Origin: Clostridium_AD sp050717515
Lineage (GTDB): Bacteria; Bacillota; Clostridia; Clostridiales; Clostridiaceae
Length of the DNA: 64,000 nt
Direction of reading: 5' to 3'
Assembly: GCF_050717515.1 (NCBI RefSeq)
Contig: NZ_JBOITL010000025.1
Span: 310,001 to 374,000, forward strand
The position numbers were made by a program, and so were the translations under genes. Position 1 is the first letter of the stretch. Each line of letters starts with the position of its first letter. The notes beneath the pieces were generated by a model. It was not told where the DNA came from. It did not search any database and saw only the letters and a list, made by a program, of their open reading frames with translations. Below, in pieces: positions 52,843 to 60,920 of this stretch.

Positions 52843-53451
52843 CTAAATTGAATCTACACATCTCATCATTTTATCAACATATTGCTTTGTTATAATGCAG
52901 GGGTCTTCAGCTTGCATTATAGTAGACATAACTGCCGCACCATCAGCCCCTGATTCCATAACCACAAGAATGTTTTCAGGCTTTATTCCACCTAGGGCAA
53001 TTATAGGAATAGTAACATTTTTCTTAATAGTTTTAATAAGCTCTAGACCTCTAGGAGGAAGACCTTTTTTACAATCTGTTTGGAATATATGGCCTAATAA
53101 TAAATAATCAGCACCTTGTTTTTGGGCTTCTATTGCTTGGTAAAGGCTGTGAACAGAAACTCCAATAATACCTTTAAAGGATAACTTTGTTCCAATAAAT
53201 TTTTCAAAGCACAAGTGGAAGCCATAAGCTTCCACTTCCTTTGCTACTTCTAAATTACTATTTATTATTAGATTTACATCTCTACTGCCTATAACTTTCT
53301 TGACTTTTTTAGCAATTGTTAAAAGCTCAGCATAGGATAAATCTTTTTCACGAAGAATAATAGCAGATATACCGCCAATTATAGCTTCATCAATAATTTT
53401 ATAAAAATCATTGTTATTAGCTAGTTTCCTATTGGTTATAAGGTATAGCAC
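52843..53451 (-). CDS. thiE: Thiamine phosphate synthase
   Basis: 202 residues, a TIM barrel. Motifs: LREKDLS near 34-40 (pyrimidine-PP site), LIINSN, GVSVHS (about 91), YLLLGHIFQT near 111-120, IIALGGIKPEN near 145-155 and a GADGAAVMS phosphate-binding turn. Joins HMP-PP with HET-P to thiamine phosphate. One base separates its start from the thiC stop codon. Confidence 0.93.
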   Translation of the reverse strand: MLYLITNRKLANNNDFYKIIDEAIIGGISAIILREKDLSYAELLTIAKKVKKVIGSRDVNLIINSNLEVAKEVEAYGFHLCFEKFIGTKLSFKGIIGVSVHSLYQAIEAQKQGADYLLLGHIFQTDCKKGLPPRGLELIKTIKKNVTIPIIALGGIKPENILVVMESGADGAAVMSTIMQAEDPCIITKQYVDKMMRCVDSI

Positions 53452-53452
53452 A

Positions 53453-54766
53453 TTAGTTGTCTTCTCTTAAAATATTTATATCTTTGCCCTGCATTATTTT
53501 ATTCATATTTCTCACAGCACACATTTTTCCACACATAGTACAGCTATGCTCATGTTCTGGAGTAGATTCTTTTCTATATCTTCTAGCTTTTTCTGGGTCA
53601 ATAGAAAGCTGGAAGGTTTTCTCCCAATCAAGTTCTTGTCTTGCTTTAGCCATTTCATTATCCCAGTCTCTAGCACCTGGAATATTTTTAGCTATATCAC
53701 CAGCATGAGCAGCTATCTTTGCAGCAATAATACCTTCTTTAACATCGTCGAGCATTGGTAATCTTAGATGCTCAGCTGGAGTTACGTAGCACAAGAAATC
53801 AGCGCCACAACTTGCAGCTAATGCTCCGCCAATGGCACTTGTTATATGGTCGTAGCCTGGTGCTATATCTGTAACTATAGGTCCTAATACATAAAAGGGA
53901 GCACCGTGACAAAGTTTCTTTTCAAGGAGCATATTTGCTTTAATTTCATTTAATGCCATATGACCTGGTCCTTCTATTATAACTTGTACATTTCTATCCC
54001 AAGCTCTTAGGGCGAGTTCTCCTAGTGTCATTAATTCTTTGATTTGACAAGCATCACTAGAATCACTTATACAACCTGGTCTGCAGGCATCTCCTAGACT
54101 TAAGGTTAAATCATATTTTTCGCATATATCTAATAATTCATCGAAATATTCGTAAAAAGGATTTTCCTTATTGTTAAGTTCCATCCATGCATAAAGAAGG
54201 GAACCACCTCTTGAAACAATGTTCATAAGTCGTTTATTTCTTTTAAATACACTAGCAGTTTCGCGGTTTATACCTGCGTGAATAGTTACAAAATCAACAC
54301 CATCCACTGCATGTTTTTCTACAACATCTAAAAATTCCTTTGCAGTAATATCTTTTAATTCTTTATCATAAAAACCTACGGCATCATATATTGGCACAGT
54401 TCCTATCATAGCAGAGGATGATGCAACAAGTCTTTGTCTAAATTCTTTGGTTTTTCCAAAGGAGCTTAGGTCCATTATAGCCTCAGCCTTCATGTCTAAA
54501 GCTAGTTGTACTTTTTTCATTTCTTCATCAATATCATAGCAATCTTTTGAAATACCTAAATTTACATTTATTTTTGTTTTTAAGCCTTCTCCAACGCCTT
54601 CTGGGTCTAGGGATTTGTGATTCTTATTAGCAGGTATAACAATCTTACCTTGTGACATAAGCCTTTTTAAAAGTGCTATATCCATATTTTCTTTTTTAGC
54701 CACTATTTCCATTTCCTTTGTAGTAAAACCTTTTTTTGCAGCGTCCATTTGAGTTGTGTATATCAT
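53453..54766 (-). CDS. thiC: Phosphomethylpyrimidine synthase
   Basis: 437 residues from ATG 54766, preceded by AAAGGAGA; a longer frame to 54802 includes that site. Radical SAM enzyme converting AIR to HMP phosphate. Motifs include PIYDAVGFY, FVTIHAGINRET, GDACRPGC, VIEGPGHM and, near the end, a CTMCGKMCAV cysteine cluster (C-x2-C-x3-C) that binds the 4Fe-4S cluster. The short, N-terminally trimmed form is common in anaerobes. Between thiH and thiE. Confidence 0.96.
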   Translation of the reverse strand: MIYTTQMDAAKKGFTTKEMEIVAKKENMDIALLKRLMSQGKIVIPANKNHKSLDPEGVGEGLKTKINVNLGISKDCYDIDEEMKKVQLALDMKAEAIMDLSSFGKTKEFRQRLVASSSAMIGTVPIYDAVGFYDKELKDITAKEFLDVVEKHAVDGVDFVTIHAGINRETASVFKRNKRLMNIVSRGGSLLYAWMELNNKENPFYEYFDELLDICEKYDLTLSLGDACRPGCISDSSDACQIKELMTLGELALRAWDRNVQVIIEGPGHMALNEIKANMLLEKKLCHGAPFYVLGPIVTDIAPGYDHITSAIGGALAASCGADFLCYVTPAEHLRLPMLDDVKEGIIAAKIAAHAGDIAKNIPGARDWDNEMAKARQELDWEKTFQLSIDPEKARRYRKESTPEHEHSCTMCGKMCAVRNMNKIMQGKDINILREDN

Positions 54767-54807
54767 TTTAAAATCTCCTTTATTATTTAATTTTTTTAAC
54801 ACTGTAT

Positions 54808-55914
54808 TTACAGTGCCATCCAGTCTTTAAAAATAGGTTGATAATTTTTAGCGAGTATTGCCCTCTTAACTTCATCAACAGTTCGATCATCACTTATTTC
54901 AAATTGACTCTCACCAGAGGATGAGGATGATGTATGGCCTCCAACTTCTGTAGATACGCCAGCTGACATTTTAGTTATTCCCAGGGGAATTAAATTATCT
55001 CTAAAGCTCTGGGTTTCCCTTGTAGAAAGTGTTATACCTACACGAGGAAGAAAAATTCTAAGAGCAAGAATTATTTGAAGTAAATTTTTATCTTCTACAA
55101 AACATAGATCATTAAAACTTCCTACATGCGGCCTTATCCTAGGAGTGGAAATACTAACTTCCATTTCAGTATATTTATTTTGAAGATATTCTGCATGAAG
55201 TGCTGTATAGAAGGCGTCCTTTCTCCAATCATCAAGACCTAGCAGTGCGCCAATATTAATGCTTCTAATTTTGGCGATGCAGCCTCTTTCAGGTGCATCT
55301 AATCTAAACTTGTAATCTTTCTTTGGACCTTTTATATGGACCTTGTCATAAATACGCTCATCATAAGTTTCTTGAAATAGGGTTAGACCATCCACACCAG
55401 CCTCAACGACTTTTATATATTCCTCTGTAGTTAAGGGATATATTTCTATTGAAATTGAATCAAAGTACTTCTTTAAAATTTTCACGGCATCAACTATATA
55501 AGATACAGGAGCTTCTGTGCTACTTTCACCAGTTAGTACAAGAATGTGTTTAAGCCCCGAAGACGCAATAGCCTTTGCTTCTTCTTCAATTTCTTCCATA
55601 GTTAAGGTTTTTCTTTTTATTTTATTTTCCACATTGTAGCTACAGTAGGCGCATTTATTAACACAATAATTTGATATATATAAGGGGGTAAATAGCACAA
55701 TTGTTTTTCCAAAATGCTGTAGTGATAATTCATGAGCCTTTTGTGCTATTTTTTCCATATGTTTTTCGGCGGTTGGCGAAAGCAGAGCTAAAAAATCCTG
55801 TTTTGAAATTTTATCTTTATTAAGTATATTTAAAATATCTTCATCTTTTATTCGTTTAAAGAAATCCTCAAAGTCAATATTTTTATGCTCATTATAACAA
55901 TCATAAAAGCCCAT
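54808..55914 (-). CDS. thiH: 2-iminoacetate synthase (tyrosine lyase)
   Basis: 368 residues. Radical SAM motif C84-x3-C88-x2-C91 in NYCVNKCAYCSY, then TGESS, LFQETYDE, ISTPRIRPHVG and a C-terminal STEVGGHTSS. Cleaves tyrosine to dehydroglycine for thiazole formation, the oxygen-sensitive route used by anaerobes in place of ThiO. Stop of thiG and start of thiH share one base. Confidence 0.95.
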   Translation of the reverse strand: MGFYDCYNEHKNIDFEDFFKRIKDEDILNILNKDKISKQDFLALLSPTAEKHMEKIAQKAHELSLQHFGKTIVLFTPLYISNYCVNKCAYCSYNVENKIKRKTLTMEEIEEEAKAIASSGLKHILVLTGESSTEAPVSYIVDAVKILKKYFDSISIEIYPLTTEEYIKVVEAGVDGLTLFQETYDERIYDKVHIKGPKKDYKFRLDAPERGCIAKIRSINIGALLGLDDWRKDAFYTALHAEYLQNKYTEMEVSISTPRIRPHVGSFNDLCFVEDKNLLQIILALRIFLPRVGITLSTRETQSFRDNLIPLGITKMSAGVSTEVGGHTSSSSSGESQFEISDDRTVDEVKRAILAKNYQPIFKDWMAL

Positions 55915-56690
55915 TATTTATCACCTTCATGTAAGAATCCAGTTAAAGGTGAAGAGGCTACAGCTAAACTATTTTCAAGGCCAAGCTTTGCAATATACGC
56001 AAGTCTTCCAGCTTTTACTGCAAGTGAAAAGGCTTCAGCCATTTGCACTGGATTATTTGAGGTTGCTATAGCAGTATTAACAAGTACTGCAGCAGCTCCC
56101 ATTTCCATTGCTTCAGCTGCCTCAGAAGGTCTTCCTATACCAGCATCAACTATTATCGGAAGAGATATTTCGTCTATTAATATTTGTATTAATTCTTTAG
56201 TTCTTATTCCACGATTAGTTCCTATTGGAGAACCAAGAGGCATCACCGCAGCGGCACCGGCTTCAACTAATCTTTTTGCACTCATTAAATCAGGACTCAT
56301 ATAAGGAAGTACCACAAAACCTTCTTTTGCAAGAATCTCAGTTGCTTTTATGGTTTCATAGTTATCAGGTAATAGATATTTGTTATCTGATATAACTTCA
56401 ATCTTAATCCAGTTACCACAGCCCATGGCTTTTGCAAGGTGAGCTATTCTAACTGCTTCTTCTGCATTTCTAGCCCCAGAAGTATTAGGTAACAATATAC
56501 AATTTTTGGGTATGTACTCTAAAATGTTTTCTTCTTTCGATGATAAGTTAACTCTTCTAATTGCCATAGTAACTATTTGAGTACCACAAATTTCAATAAC
56601 TTTGGGTACAATGGCATTATTACTAAACTTACCTGTACCTATTAATAGTCTGCTTTTAAGCTCTACACCAGAGATTATTAGATTGTCCAT
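55914..56690 (-). CDS. thiG: Thiazole synthase
   Basis: 258 residues from ATG 56690, which follows AAAGGGAG; an upstream GTG at 56699 is possible. TIM-barrel motifs: SRLLIGTGKFS near 14, NWIKIEVI with the Schiff-base lysine near 97, EAGAAAVMPLGSPIG near 138-152, VDAGIGRPSEAAEAMEMGA near 180-198. Condenses DXP, dehydroglycine and ThiS-thiocarboxylate to thiazole phosphate. Confidence 0.95.
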   Translation of the reverse strand: MDNLIISGVELKSRLLIGTGKFSNNAIVPKVIEICGTQIVTMAIRRVNLSSKEENILEYIPKNCILLPNTSGARNAEEAVRIAHLAKAMGCGNWIKIEVISDNKYLLPDNYETIKATEILAKEGFVVLPYMSPDLMSAKRLVEAGAAAVMPLGSPIGTNRGIRTKELIQILIDEISLPIIVDAGIGRPSEAAEAMEMGAAAVLVNTAIATSNNPVQMAEAFSLAVKAGRLAYIAKLGLENSLAVASSPLTGFLHEGDK

Positions 56691-56719
56691 AATGTACACT
56701 CCCTTTATATAAAATAAAT

Positions 56720-57331
56720 TTAAACATCATTTCCCCCCAAAATAAGTCTAAGTACCATGTTAGCTTGGTGATTTGCTACTATGCTTACTCTAGGTGAAAA
56801 AGGCTTGTAGCCTAGATCAATATCAGAAAATTCATCACCAGCTAGATAAAAATTATTTCGTACTTTTCTTGTTTTTATTGAGTTACTTGAAAAATATCCT
56901 GCCATACCAGAGCCAGCCACTATAGGCTTATTAGGCATTTTAAGCAAAGTAGTATTAACTAAGGTAGCTTTACTATGAGAATTATCAAAGGCTTCAACTA
57001 GGATATCTACATCCTTAAATAATCCTTCTATATTGGTTTCATCTACAAATACATTTGTGGTTTCAAGTTCTATATCAGGATTAATATCATTCAATATTTC
57101 TTTTAAGGCTTCTGTTTTATACATTCCAATATGCCTTAAAAAATATTGCTGCCTATTTAAATTACTTTTATCCACTTTATCAAAATCAACAAGTATAAGT
57201 TTGCCTATTCCTATTCTTGTTAAAGATACTGCTACATTTGAACCTAGACCACCAAGTCCAGCAATGCCAACCACAGCATTTTTAAGCTTTTCTGAAATTT
57301 CATCCATAGGTATCGTGTTAATATTATCCAT
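56720..57331 (-). CDS. thiF: ThiS adenylyltransferase
   Basis: 203 residues, the short clostridial form. Nucleotide-binding GIAGLGGLGSNVA near 22-34, DFDKVDKSNLNRQQY near 48-62, AFDNSHSKA and VAGSGMAGY near 136-144. Adenylates the C-terminal glycine of ThiS. It lacks the zinc CxxC pairs typical of larger E1-like enzymes. Two bases separate it from thiS. Confidence 0.93.
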   Translation of the reverse strand: MDNINTIPMDEISEKLKNAVVGIAGLGGLGSNVAVSLTRIGIGKLILVDFDKVDKSNLNRQQYFLRHIGMYKTEALKEILNDINPDIELETTNVFVDETNIEGLFKDVDILVEAFDNSHSKATLVNTTLLKMPNKPIVAGSGMAGYFSSNSIKTRKVRNNFYLAGDEFSDIDLGYKPFSPRVSIVANHQANMVLRLILGGNDV

Positions 57332-57333
57332 TT

Positions 57334-57528
57334 CTAACCTCCTCCCACAAAGCTTACTACTTCAATTATGTCTGCTTGATAAAGTTTATGATTTTCATAG
57401 TTTTCTTTTGGTATGATTTCATAGTTTACTTCTATAACTACTTTTTCGGAAGATAGATTTAGATAAGTGAGTAGGCTAGTTATAGTTATGCAATTTTCAA
57501 TGTCCATTTCATTGCCGTTGATAATCAT
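57334..57528 (-). CDS. thiS: Sulfur carrier protein ThiS
   Basis: 64 residues from ATG 57528, which follows AGGAGGTG. A longer frame (57627) runs through the riboswitch region and is rejected. Ubiquitin-like fold with SLLTYLNL and IEVNYEIIPKENYE, ending in FVGGG, the diglycine tail to be thiocarboxylated. First gene of the thiSFGHCE-purF operon. Confidence 0.93.
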   Translation of the reverse strand: MIINGNEMDIENCITITSLLTYLNLSSEKVVIEVNYEIIPKENYENHKLYQADIIEVVSFVGGG

Positions 57529-57556
57529 GATTTCACCTCCTAAAAAGAATTTTATG

Positions 57557-57586
57557 GAAAAAAATACAAGCCCATAGAGAGCTTGC
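57557..57586 (-). terminator. Terminator of proximal TPP riboswitch
   Basis: On the minus strand CAAGCT/GGCTTG-type stem (57567-57572 with 57580-57585, one wobble) followed by a T-rich run (57558-57564), between the proximal aptamer and thiS. Confidence 0.65.
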
Positions 57587-57604
57587 AATAAAAATACAAA
57601 TGCG

Positions 57605-57712
57605 CTCCCTACGTTGGAATTACCCAAATCAGGTTATTAGGGTCAGAGATAACATCTCTTTCTCAGCTTATGAAGTCGCATTTTTCATGTGACCAGTAAG
57701 CTCCCCTTGCTT
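57605..57712 (-). ncRNA. TPP riboswitch, proximal copy
   Basis: Read on the minus strand: GGGGAGCTTACTGG, then GCTGAGA followed by a hairpin, GACCC, the core ACCTGATTTGGGTAATTCC, and the closing GTAGGGAGC. These are the conserved THI-box blocks. It controls thiSFGHCE-purF. Confidence 0.95.
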
Positions 57713-57791
57713 TAGATATCCTATAAAATAAATAGCAGTGATCACTTGTTATTTTATGGAGAGGTCTAACTATTTAATTATAAATATAAAC

Positions 57792-57820
57792 TAAAAAAGC
57801 TTTGCCATAAGGCAAAGCTT
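57792..57820 (-). terminator. Terminator of distal TPP riboswitch
   Basis: AAGCTTTGCC/GGCAAAGCTT 10-bp stem with a TTAT loop and TTTTTT (minus strand), located between the two aptamers. Confidence 0.88.
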
Positions 57821-57849
57821 GCTACAAACATTAATTATAAAAATTAATT

Positions 57850-57944
57850 ATCGCAAATAACTTTCCTACGGTAGTTCTAGCTACGTCAGGTTCAGAGGGT
57901 TAGATTAGTGTAAATCTTCTCAGCCAAATAGGCACCCCTAGTTA
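57850..57944 (-). ncRNA. TPP riboswitch, distal copy
   Basis: Minus strand: ACTAGGGGTGCC, GGCTGAGA, an apical hairpin, ACCCTCTGAACCTGACG, then TAGAACTACCGTAGGAAAG. A complete second THI element with its own terminator downstream. Its sequence differs clearly from the proximal copy, so the two are not a recent duplicate. Confidence 0.95.
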
Positions 57945-58093
57945 ATCATATTTATTTTTCGTGTAAATAATAACCAAAATATCACTTTGTGTTCATTATA
58001 GTACTGAAATATTATTCTGTAAAGGTTTTTTTAAAAGACAATAAAAATAATTATTTAGTATAACTTTTTAAAACCCTCATTGCTCACTAGTGG

Positions 58094-58136
58094 TAAAAAT
58101 AGATAAACCATATTGAGGTGGCTTATCTATTTTTAT
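58094..58136. terminator. Terminator of glutamate dehydrogenase gene
   Basis: An AT-rich 12- to 14-bp stem (about 58095-58109 with 58120-58134) with T tails on both strands, just beyond the stop of the minus-strand gene at 58146. Confidence 0.75.
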
Positions 58137-58145
58137 TTTTAAATG

Positions 58146-59414
58146 TTAATACCAACCTCTTAATTTCATTGAAGCAGCAACACGTTTTACTGAGTGCATA
58201 TATGCGGCATTTCTCATTGAAACATTATATTCTTCTTTTATTTTCCAAATATCATTGAAGGCATTAATCATAGCTATTTCTTCTTTTTCTTCAACTTCAT
58301 TTTCGCTCCAGTAATATCCGTATAAGTTTTGTACCCATTCAAAGTATGATACAGTTACTCCGCCAGCATTAGTTAATATATCAGGTGTAACAAGGATTCC
58401 TTTTTCATTTAGAATTTTATCTGCATCTGGAGTAATTGGTCCATTAGCAGCTTCTGCAATTATTCTTGCATTAATACAGTTAACATTATCAAGAGTAATT
58501 TGATTTTCTCTTGCTGCTGGTACTAAAACGTCAACATTTAAAGCCCAGAAGTTATCCAGTGATATTTCTTTTCCACCTGGAAATCCGAGGAGTGTATGAT
58601 TTTTTTTATTATATTCTTCTAGTGTTTTTGCATTAAGTCCATTTTCATTATAAATTGCGTAAGTTCTATTTTCTTCTCTGCTATATTCTGCAACAGCTAC
58701 AACTTTAGCCCCCATGCTTTCTAGGATTGTGCCTGTGAAACTTCCTACATTACCATATGCTTGAATTGCAATACGTGCCTTGTTAATATTAATATAAAGC
58801 TTCTTTAAAGCTTCCCTAACAGTTACAGCAACCCCGAAACCTGTAGCTGCAGTTCTTCCTTTTGAACCACCAAATTCCAAAGGTTTACCAGTGAATGTTC
58901 CAATAGCACTATGTCCAACAAGTTTATTATATTCATCTGCCATCCAGGCCATGATTTGTCCATTAGTATTTACATCTGGTGCTGGGATATCAACCTTTTC
59001 ACCTATTAATTTATATATACCATCTATATAGCCTCTACTTAATCTTTCAAGTTCTTCTTGTGAAAGTGATTTGGGATCAACAATTACGCCACCTTTTCCT
59101 CCACCATATGGAATACCAACTACAGAGCATTTGAAAGTCATCCAAAGTGAAAGAGCCTTAACTTCATCTCTTGTAACACCCAGATCAAATCTTATACCGC
59201 CTTTAGTAGGTCCAACAGCATCATTATGTTGAGCACGGAAGCCTTTAAATACTTTTAGAGTACCATCATCCAATTTAACAGGAATTGAAACTTCTATAAC
59301 TCTTAGAGGTTCGCTTAAAATTTCGTAAACAGCTGCTTCAGTCCCTAATTTGTCACAAGCTTCTTTAAGCATTTTTTGCGCATTTTCAAAAGGATTAAGA
59401 TTTTCTTTTAACAT
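58146..59414 (-). CDS. gdhA: Glutamate dehydrogenase
   Basis: 422 residues, the length of clostridial NAD-linked hexameric enzymes. Motifs: KGFRAQHNDAVGPTKGGIRF near 60-80, the catalytic Lys in PYGGGKGGV near 103-111, DVNTNGQIMAWMADEY near 147-162, the Rossmann QAYGNVGSFTG near 217-227 and AAANGPITPDAD near 318. Oxidative deamination of glutamate to 2-oxoglutarate. Alone in its transcript; the 318 bases upstream contain only the CheV terminator and AT-rich sequence. Confidence 0.95.
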   Translation of the reverse strand: MLKENLNPFENAQKMLKEACDKLGTEAAVYEILSEPLRVIEVSIPVKLDDGTLKVFKGFRAQHNDAVGPTKGGIRFDLGVTRDEVKALSLWMTFKCSVVGIPYGGGKGGVIVDPKSLSQEELERLSRGYIDGIYKLIGEKVDIPAPDVNTNGQIMAWMADEYNKLVGHSAIGTFTGKPLEFGGSKGRTAATGFGVAVTVREALKKLYININKARIAIQAYGNVGSFTGTILESMGAKVVAVAEYSREENRTYAIYNENGLNAKTLEEYNKKNHTLLGFPGGKEISLDNFWALNVDVLVPAARENQITLDNVNCINARIIAEAANGPITPDADKILNEKGILVTPDILTNAGGVTVSYFEWVQNLYGYYWSENEVEEKEEIAMINAFNDIWKIKEEYNVSMRNAAYMHSVKRVAASMKLRGWY

Positions 59415-59671
59415 TTACTACACCCCTTTTAAATATTATAATAAATAAATGAAACAAGGTTAATAAAATTGGTAATTTATAGTTTCTATAATTCAATTAT
59501 CATTTATTTTATGAATAATATCAATCATTAAATGAGTTTAAATACAGGATTTATTGCATATTACGTTTGAATATTTAACATATCCTACATTTTGCGTAAC
59601 TTTGGAATTAATTTATTAAAATGGTAAAAATATGTATAGATAAAATTAAGATAGAAGAAAATCATTATTTT

Positions 59672-59714
59672 AATGATAAAAGCTGTGAATTTGACATTCA
59701 CAGCTTTTATCATT
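59672..59714 (-). terminator. Terminator of cheV-like gene
   Basis: A 19-bp perfect stem (59672-59690 with 59696-59714) and 5-base loop, with T-rich minus-strand flank, 18 bases after the stop at 59733. Confidence 0.88.
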
Positions 59715-59732
59715 AGGGGCATATTAAGTTTT

Positions 59733-60641
59733 TTACTTATGGGCATTGCTAGTGAATTCATCAATGCAAGTTACAAGCTCACCTATTTCGGGCTTGCTTA
59801 GTTGTGCATCTGCTCCAACAGATTCTCCCTTATGTTTTAAATCACTTGTAATTAATGAGGAGAACAGTATTACTGGCAATTTTTTAAGAAGGCTATGTTC
59901 TTTAATTTTTCTTGTTAGCGTATGACCATCCATTTGAGGCATTTCAATGTCAGTTATAAGTACGTGAACGTCTTCTATAAATTTTTCTTTTTTTTGATCA
60001 ACTAAATCAAACAAATAATCGTAAGCTTGCTTTCCATCATCAAATATTTTTAAGTTGTTAAAGCCAGCCTTAACAAGAGTATCCTTTAATAATTTTCTAA
60101 TTAGTGGAGAGTCATCAGCCAGGACTAGTTTAATCCTAGATCTATCTTTATAAGCTATGTCAACAATTTTATCCTCACTAATTCCTGTAGAAGGGCTGAT
60201 ATCAGTAACTATTTTTTCGAAATCTAGAAGTAGTATTATTTTATTGTTTAAAACAATATTTCCTATAACTAGTGAATTAACAGATATGTCATCTGGCTTG
60301 GTTATTTGTTCCCATTTAATACGATGAACACCTACAATATTATCAATACTAAAGGCAACCTGAATTTTATTAAATTCACAAAGAATAATTTTTGCTTCGA
60401 TTTCACTTTTATGCTGTTTTTCTAAAACATATTTTAAATCTACTAAGGTTATTATTTTATCTCTATATAATGTAAGTCCTGCTATGGCAGGGTGTGAATC
60501 GGGGAGTTTTGTTAAATTATTTGCGTGTATTACCTCTTTAACTTTTATAATATTGATTGCATAATGCTTATCACCTATGACAAATTCTAGTATCTCAACT
60601 TCACCAGTTCCAGATTCTAATAGTATATTATTAGTATTCAT
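59733..60641 (-). CDS. cheV: Chemotaxis protein CheV (CheW domain plus receiver)
   Basis: 302 residues from ATG 60641, after GTGAGGG; the frame to 60683 is less likely. N-terminal CheW domain (about 15-150, with GEVEILEFVIGDKHYAINI, ITLVDLKYVL and VGVHRIKWEQI). C-terminal receiver (about 180-300) with the acidic pair in LVLADDSP, phosphoacceptor Asp in VLITDIEMPQMDG and the Lys of LSKPEI. Couples receptors to CheA and adapts by phosphorylation. No other chemotaxis genes in the window. Confidence 0.93.
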   Translation of the reverse strand: MNTNNILLESGTGEVEILEFVIGDKHYAINIIKVKEVIHANNLTKLPDSHPAIAGLTLYRDKIITLVDLKYVLEKQHKSEIEAKIILCEFNKIQVAFSIDNIVGVHRIKWEQITKPDDISVNSLVIGNIVLNNKIILLLDFEKIVTDISPSTGISEDKIVDIAYKDRSRIKLVLADDSPLIRKLLKDTLVKAGFNNLKIFDDGKQAYDYLFDLVDQKKEKFIEDVHVLITDIEMPQMDGHTLTRKIKEHSLLKKLPVILFSSLITSDLKHKGESVGADAQLSKPEIGELVTCIDEFTSNAHK

Positions 60642-60847
60642 AATTTCCCTCACTTTCAAATGTATATAAACATAGGATTTCATAAAAAAAATAAAATTTA
60701 ATTAAATTATTTCGTAATTTTTTTTAAAAATTATATATACTATATATGTCGAACAAAAACTCCACAACTTTACTTTTAAATGTATGAATGATGATTTATT
60801 GGTCAAGTCTAATTTAAAAATAATAAAACAAGATATAAAAGTGAAAT

Positions 60848-60877
60848 TTGTGTGTTAAATATGGTAAACTGTATAGT
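60848..60877 (+). promoter_or_regulatory. Candidate sigma-A promoter
   Basis: TTGTGT (60848-60853), an 18-bp spacer and TATAGT (60872-60877), 43 bases before the helicase start. Confidence 0.4.
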
Positions 60878-60920
60878 ATGCAATAAAATATTAAGGTTAT
60901 TATTTAGAGGGTGAAGTTAA

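Noticed and set aside
57529..57627. N-terminal extension of ThiS
   Set aside because: It would translate the riboswitch 3' end and terminator; the AGGAGGTG site fits ATG 57528 instead.
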